Assembly (NCBI GenBank): GCA_025997215.1
Contig: BNUH01000005.1
Coordinates: 15,234 to 79,233, forward strand
Source: Clostridia bacterium
GTDB lineage: Bacteria; Bacillota_A; Clostridia; Christensenellales; Aristaeellaceae
Length of the DNA: 64,000 nt
Reading direction: 5' to 3'
Positions 61,395-64,000 of this stretch are shown here, piece by piece (positions within the stretch are counted from its first letter, which is position 1; every line of letters begins with the position of its first letter). A program made the position numbers and the translations under genes. A model generated the notes under the pieces. That model did no database searches. It worked only from the letters and a program-made list of their open reading frames with translations, and had not been told where the DNA came from.

Positions 61395-62402
61395 TTACGC
61401 TAATTTACTCGAATCACGCAATGCTAGCTGTGGTTCAAGACGAATGGTGCGGCCATCCTTGCGGCCGCTTTTCAACCGTTCCAACAGCAGCTCGGCGCTC
61501 AAGCGTCCAATCTCCTCTTCCCGCATAATGACCGACGACAGCTCAGGCGTAGTCGATAGCGCGAGATCCGTATTATCCATTCCAATGATCGCGACATCTC
61601 GTGGAACCTGTAACCCGGCGCGCTCGCAGACCTTCAGCGCTCCGACGGCCATAAGGTCGTTAGCCGCGACTATCGCCCGCGGAATGCAGTCCCGCTCGAT
61701 CATCTCACGCATACGCAGTTCGCCGCTCTCTCGCGAAAAATCACCCTCAAACAGATATTCTTGACGAGTTGGTATGCCGCACTCGATCATCGCCTGCTTG
61801 AAGCCTTCCAACCGTTCGCGACCGGTTTGGGTCACGGTACTGCCTCCGATATATCCCAGCCGGCTTTCACCCATATCCAGAAAATGCCGCGCAGCAATAC
61901 GGACGCCTTCATATGTGTCGATATACACGCTGTCGAATTGGTTTGCGCCGCTTCCGTCGTCGTACCGATTGGTGATGACGACGGGCTTACCGGATGCCGC
62001 GATCCAACCTATATTGTCGGCGTTAAAATCGAACGAGACGAATATCATCGCATCGCCATAACCTTCGCCGAGGTTGCGCAGCATATTCCGTTCTGTCTCC
62101 AGCTCACCGTGCGTATGGCACAGCACAACGTAGTAGCCTTCATTCCGCAGCACGTCGTCCGCGCCTTTAATCATCCGGAAATAGAATGGATTATATATAT
62201 CAGGGATACAAAAGAGTATCTTATCCGTTCGCTTATTCTTTAATGAACGCGCGGCGTGTGAGCGTACGTAGTTAAGCCGCGACGCCGCTTCCTGGACGCG
62301 CAGCAGCTTATCCTGGCTGCAATAACCGTCGCCCCTCAGCGCCCGTGCCGCCGTGGACGGAGATACGTTGGCCTCGCGCGCTATCTCGTACAAAGTAGCC
62401 AC
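61395..62402 (-). CDS. LacI-family transcriptional regulator
   Basis: This 335-aa regulator starts at a GTG 9 bases after GGAG. The N-terminal helix-turn-helix and hinge read ATLYEIAREANVSPSTAARA and VQEAASRLNYVRSHAARSLK. A periplasmic-binding-protein-like effector domain follows (ILFCIPDIYNPFYFRMIKGA, AIVAANDLMAVGALKVCERA, DVAIIGMDNTDLA, ELLLERLKSG). It lies directly upstream of the arabinan operon, whose strong promoter starts 30 bases after its stop, so it is the likely local repressor. Effector inferred to be an arabinan-derived sugar. Confidence 0.93.
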   Translation of the reverse strand: MATLYEIAREANVSPSTAARALRGDGYCSQDKLLRVQEAASRLNYVRSHAARSLKNKRTDKILFCIPDIYNPFYFRMIKGADDVLRNEGYYVVLCHTHGELETERNMLRNLGEGYGDAMIFVSFDFNADNIGWIAASGKPVVITNRYDDGSGANQFDSVYIDTYEGVRIAARHFLDMGESRLGYIGGSTVTQTGRERLEGFKQAMIECGIPTRQEYLFEGDFSRESGELRMREMIERDCIPRAIVAANDLMAVGALKVCERAGLQVPRDVAIIGMDNTDLALSTTPELSSVIMREEEIGRLSAELLLERLKSGRKDGRTIRLEPQLALRDSSKLA

Positions 62403-62691
62403 AGCGTGTGCTCCTTATTCGGTCTTCCTTTGTATTCTTGCATATTTTCGGTCAATAATCAATAGGCCAGGGCAAAATTATTTACTTTTCAAGCAGCTTC
62501 TACAATCGATTTTTGCCATACAAGGTGTCACTTTTCGACCTCAAGTGTGAGAAAAACGGATTGAAGAAGCTGAGATTTTGCTCGTATTTTGTCGGTTAGA
62601 GTAAATGATTTCGCCCTGTCAATAGGCGGTGAGTCGAAACACGGCAAAAGCATTTAGTACTTATACAAACACAGAAGCCACAACATCATAA
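62403..62691. other. Intergenic region upstream of lacI
   Basis: On the minus strand TTGATT, 17 bases and AAGAAT (about 62463-62435) form a weak candidate lacI promoter. The rest, AT-rich with no credible frame, shows nothing recognisable up to the IS66 end at 62692. Confidence 0.35.
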
Positions 62692-63120
62692 GTAAGCGCC
62701 TCATAATCCGGTGTCTTGAAACAGCCGAAAAGCATGGTATAATCAAGCCACGGAAGCGGGGTTTGGCGTTTGCTGAGCCTTTGGTAAGCGCAGCCAGTCG
62801 GGGAGTGTATCACTCCACGGTAGATAATTGCGCAGTTCACTCATCTTTGCGCCAGGCAAATGCTCCAATAGATACTGAAGGTACTTCCTAGCATGAAGCC
62901 CGTTGGCATGCGCCGTAAACACGATCGAGTAATAGATTGCGTTCGCACGGGCACCGTCAACTGTATCCGCGAACAGGAATGCACGACGACCTATCGCGAA
63001 ATGCGCGAATATCCGCTCTGCGCGATTATTCGATACCTCCAACCTTCCATCCAGATATATGTTTTCCAGATACTCGCGTTGGTTTATGGCATAGCGCAGC
63101 GCCTTCGCCAACAAATTGTC
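62692..63120 (-). pseudogene. IS66-family fragment: transposase C-terminus and element end
   Basis: The minus-strand frame ending at 62743 encodes LAKALRYAINQREYLENIYL, DGRLEVSNNRAERIFAHFAI, GRRAFLFADTVDGARANAIY and YSIVFTAHANGLHARKYLQY. This is the typical C-terminal part of the IS66 TnpC transposase, with the acidic DGRLEVSNN motif. About 120 of some 500 residues remain. The left border GTAAGCGCC (from 62692) matches the GTAAGCG terminal repeat of IS66 elements. The truncation on the right is near 63120. Confidence 0.85.
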
Positions 63121-63183
63121 TGACGATGCTATATTCGGCTGGAGTAGGTGTAAATAAGGATGTTTTCAGATGGTGGATAATAG

Positions 63184-63226
63184 GATAAAAAGCTAACAAA
63201 GCACCGTGTTATTCAGTGCTTTGTTA
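63184..63226 (-). terminator. Terminator hairpin between the IS66 and IS256 fragments
   Basis: TAACAAAGCAC (63194-63204) and GTGCTTTGTTA (63216-63226) form a perfect 11-bp stem. On the minus strand GCTTTTTAT follows (63193-63185), giving a factor-independent terminator for transcripts coming from the IS256 side. Confidence 0.7.
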
Positions 63227-63470
63227 TGATTTACTAATTTTCAAGGTACATTATCGATTTATCGAATGATGCCATGAAGCAACAGAATCAGGCAGCTACC
63301 TATCTGCGATGGTTTAAGGTAGTGCCGCACCAATTGTGTAAACCCATCACCCATAAAGAAGCGCCCAGCCAGGAAAGCACCCGCCGCAGCGGAAGTAGGT
63401 TCTCGGAGCCAGAGGCCCGTTCCCCCCTGCACCACAGCCAGAACGCAGTCCCGAGCGAAGCGAGTTCGGT

Positions 63471-63590
63471 CTTGACTGCGTGGCGGGAAACCACTACGCT
63501 GGATATGCCGACGGCGAGAGGGCTTGTGCTTTGCTGGTTCCCATCGCCGTCGGCATAGCCTACACAGCGGTTTCCAGCCGCGCAGTCAAG
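63471..63590. repeat. Long imperfect DNA hairpin (47-base arms)
   Basis: Arms 63471-63517 and 63544-63590 are complementary over about 47 positions, with perfect blocks CTTGACTGCG/CGCAGTCAAG and TATGCCGACGGCGA/TCGCCGTCGGCATA and some mismatches between. The loop is 26 bases. The surrounding 63227-63619 has no credible gene. It is adjacent to the 3' end of an IS256 transposase. Confidence 0.7.
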
Positions 63591-63619
63591 ACGGACGGTT
63601 GGGGGTTCGTGCGTTCCTT

Positions 63620-64000
63620 TTACGCGGGTTGCGTGATCCGCTCGCCGTAGTAGACCGTCAACTGCGCGTGTATCGCTCCCCAGTTGCGTATGGACATCGT
63701 CCATTTCTCAGTCACCTGGATCGTTACCAAATACAGTTGCTTTAGCAGCGCATCCTCGCTGACAAACGCGCCTTTGGTCTTTGTTACCTTGCGCAACTGG
63801 CGATTGAAGTTCTCAATCGCGTTCGTCGTGTAGATGATCCGCCGAATTTCTTCCGGATACCTGAACATCGTCGCCAGCTCATCCCAATTGGAACGCCAGG
63901 ATTGTATCGCTGACGGGTACTTTTTCCCCCATGCAGCCTCCAACGCGTCCAGCGCTTCCAATGCGGATTCTTCACTCGGTGCTTGGTATATGGGCTTCAA
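63620..64000 (-). CDS. IS256-family (Mutator-type) transposase, C-terminal part, cut by the window edge
   Basis: The last 126 codons are visible; the 5' part lies beyond base 64000. IYTTNAIENFNRQLRKVTKT is the hallmark of IS256/Mutator transposases, preceded by YPSAIQSWRSNWDELATMFR and followed by DALLKQLYLVTIQVTEKWT. The frame is intact to its TAA, so the element may be whole, but this cannot be judged here. Confidence 0.92.
   Translation of the reverse strand: MKPIYQAPSEESALEALDALEAAWGKKYPSAIQSWRSNWDELATMFRYPEEIRRIIYTTNAIENFNRQLRKVTKTKGAFVSEDALLKQLYLVTIQVTEKWTMSIRNWGAIHAQLTVYYGERITQPA

Noticed and set aside
63300..63704. 134-codon minus-strand frame across the long hairpin
   Set aside because: It overlaps the true IS256 frame and the inverted repeat in another frame, with no protein-like features.

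Overview
The window looks like chromosomal DNA of an uncultured, moderately GC-rich Bacillota of class Clostridia. The evidence is a dcw cluster with FtsA/FtsZ plus SepF, YlmG, YlmH and DivIVA, a SpoVD-like PBP with PASTA domains, a SpoVB-like flippase, a MazG/RqcP/HU block, a SigB/F/G-type sigma factor, strong GGAGG ribosome binding sites, a meso-DAP-type MurE and a holin-like mini-toxin. I cannot name a genus.

Layout. 1-11.5 kb: almost all minus strand and metabolic. It holds prephenate dehydrogenase and DAHP synthase, a DUF368 lipid-phosphate carrier transporter, RibF-like, RlmD-like, SHMT, a cupin, homoserine dehydrogenase, type III pantothenate kinase with an ECF S component, and CarD. 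A 30-aa toxin-like gene sits at 3.2 kb on the plus strand. 11.6-12.4 kb: a 149-bp MITE with a 9-bp target duplication and a transposase remnant. 12.4-14.7 kb: FkbM methyltransferase, EamA transporter, GNAT. 14.7-28.1 kb: a minus-strand dcw cluster (mraZ-ftsL-pbp-murE-mraY-murD-ftsW-murA-ftsQ-ftsA-ftsZ) lacking rsmH, murF, murG, murC and murB. 28.9-35.5 kb: dcd, ispDF, rqcP, hup, GT2, mazG, SpoVB-like. 35.7-38.9 kb: a plus-strand gene for a 1059-aa Cys-rich protein with a polyproline tail. 39.5-45.1 kb: divIVA-ylmH-ylmG-sepF-ylmE, an HlyD-like protein, and a sigma/anti-sigma pair.

45.1-64 kb is accessory. A plus-strand sugar ABC operon (binding protein, two permeases, GH28-like enzyme) is followed by remnants of an IS110 element, a second-type FtsH, and noncoding debris. 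Next comes a seven-gene minus-strand carbohydrate locus: LacI, DUF6259 hydrolase, binding protein, two permeases, secreted DUF4185 (GH183-type endo-D-arabinanase), cytoplasmic DUF2961 (GH172). The right edge holds IS66 and IS256 fragments and a long DNA hairpin.

The two most interesting items follow. (1) The GH183/GH172 locus reads as a complete D-arabinan import-and-degrade system in a Bacillota: outside cleavage, ABC uptake, inside trimming, LacI control from a near-consensus promoter. (2) Two copies (about 28.25-28.88 kb and 38.93-39.51 kb, in opposite orientation) of a roughly 0.6-kb noncoding fold-back element carry nested hairpins, a possible pseudoknot, and paired compensatory differences between copies.

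No tRNA, rRNA, CRISPR array, riboswitch or replication origin was recognised.
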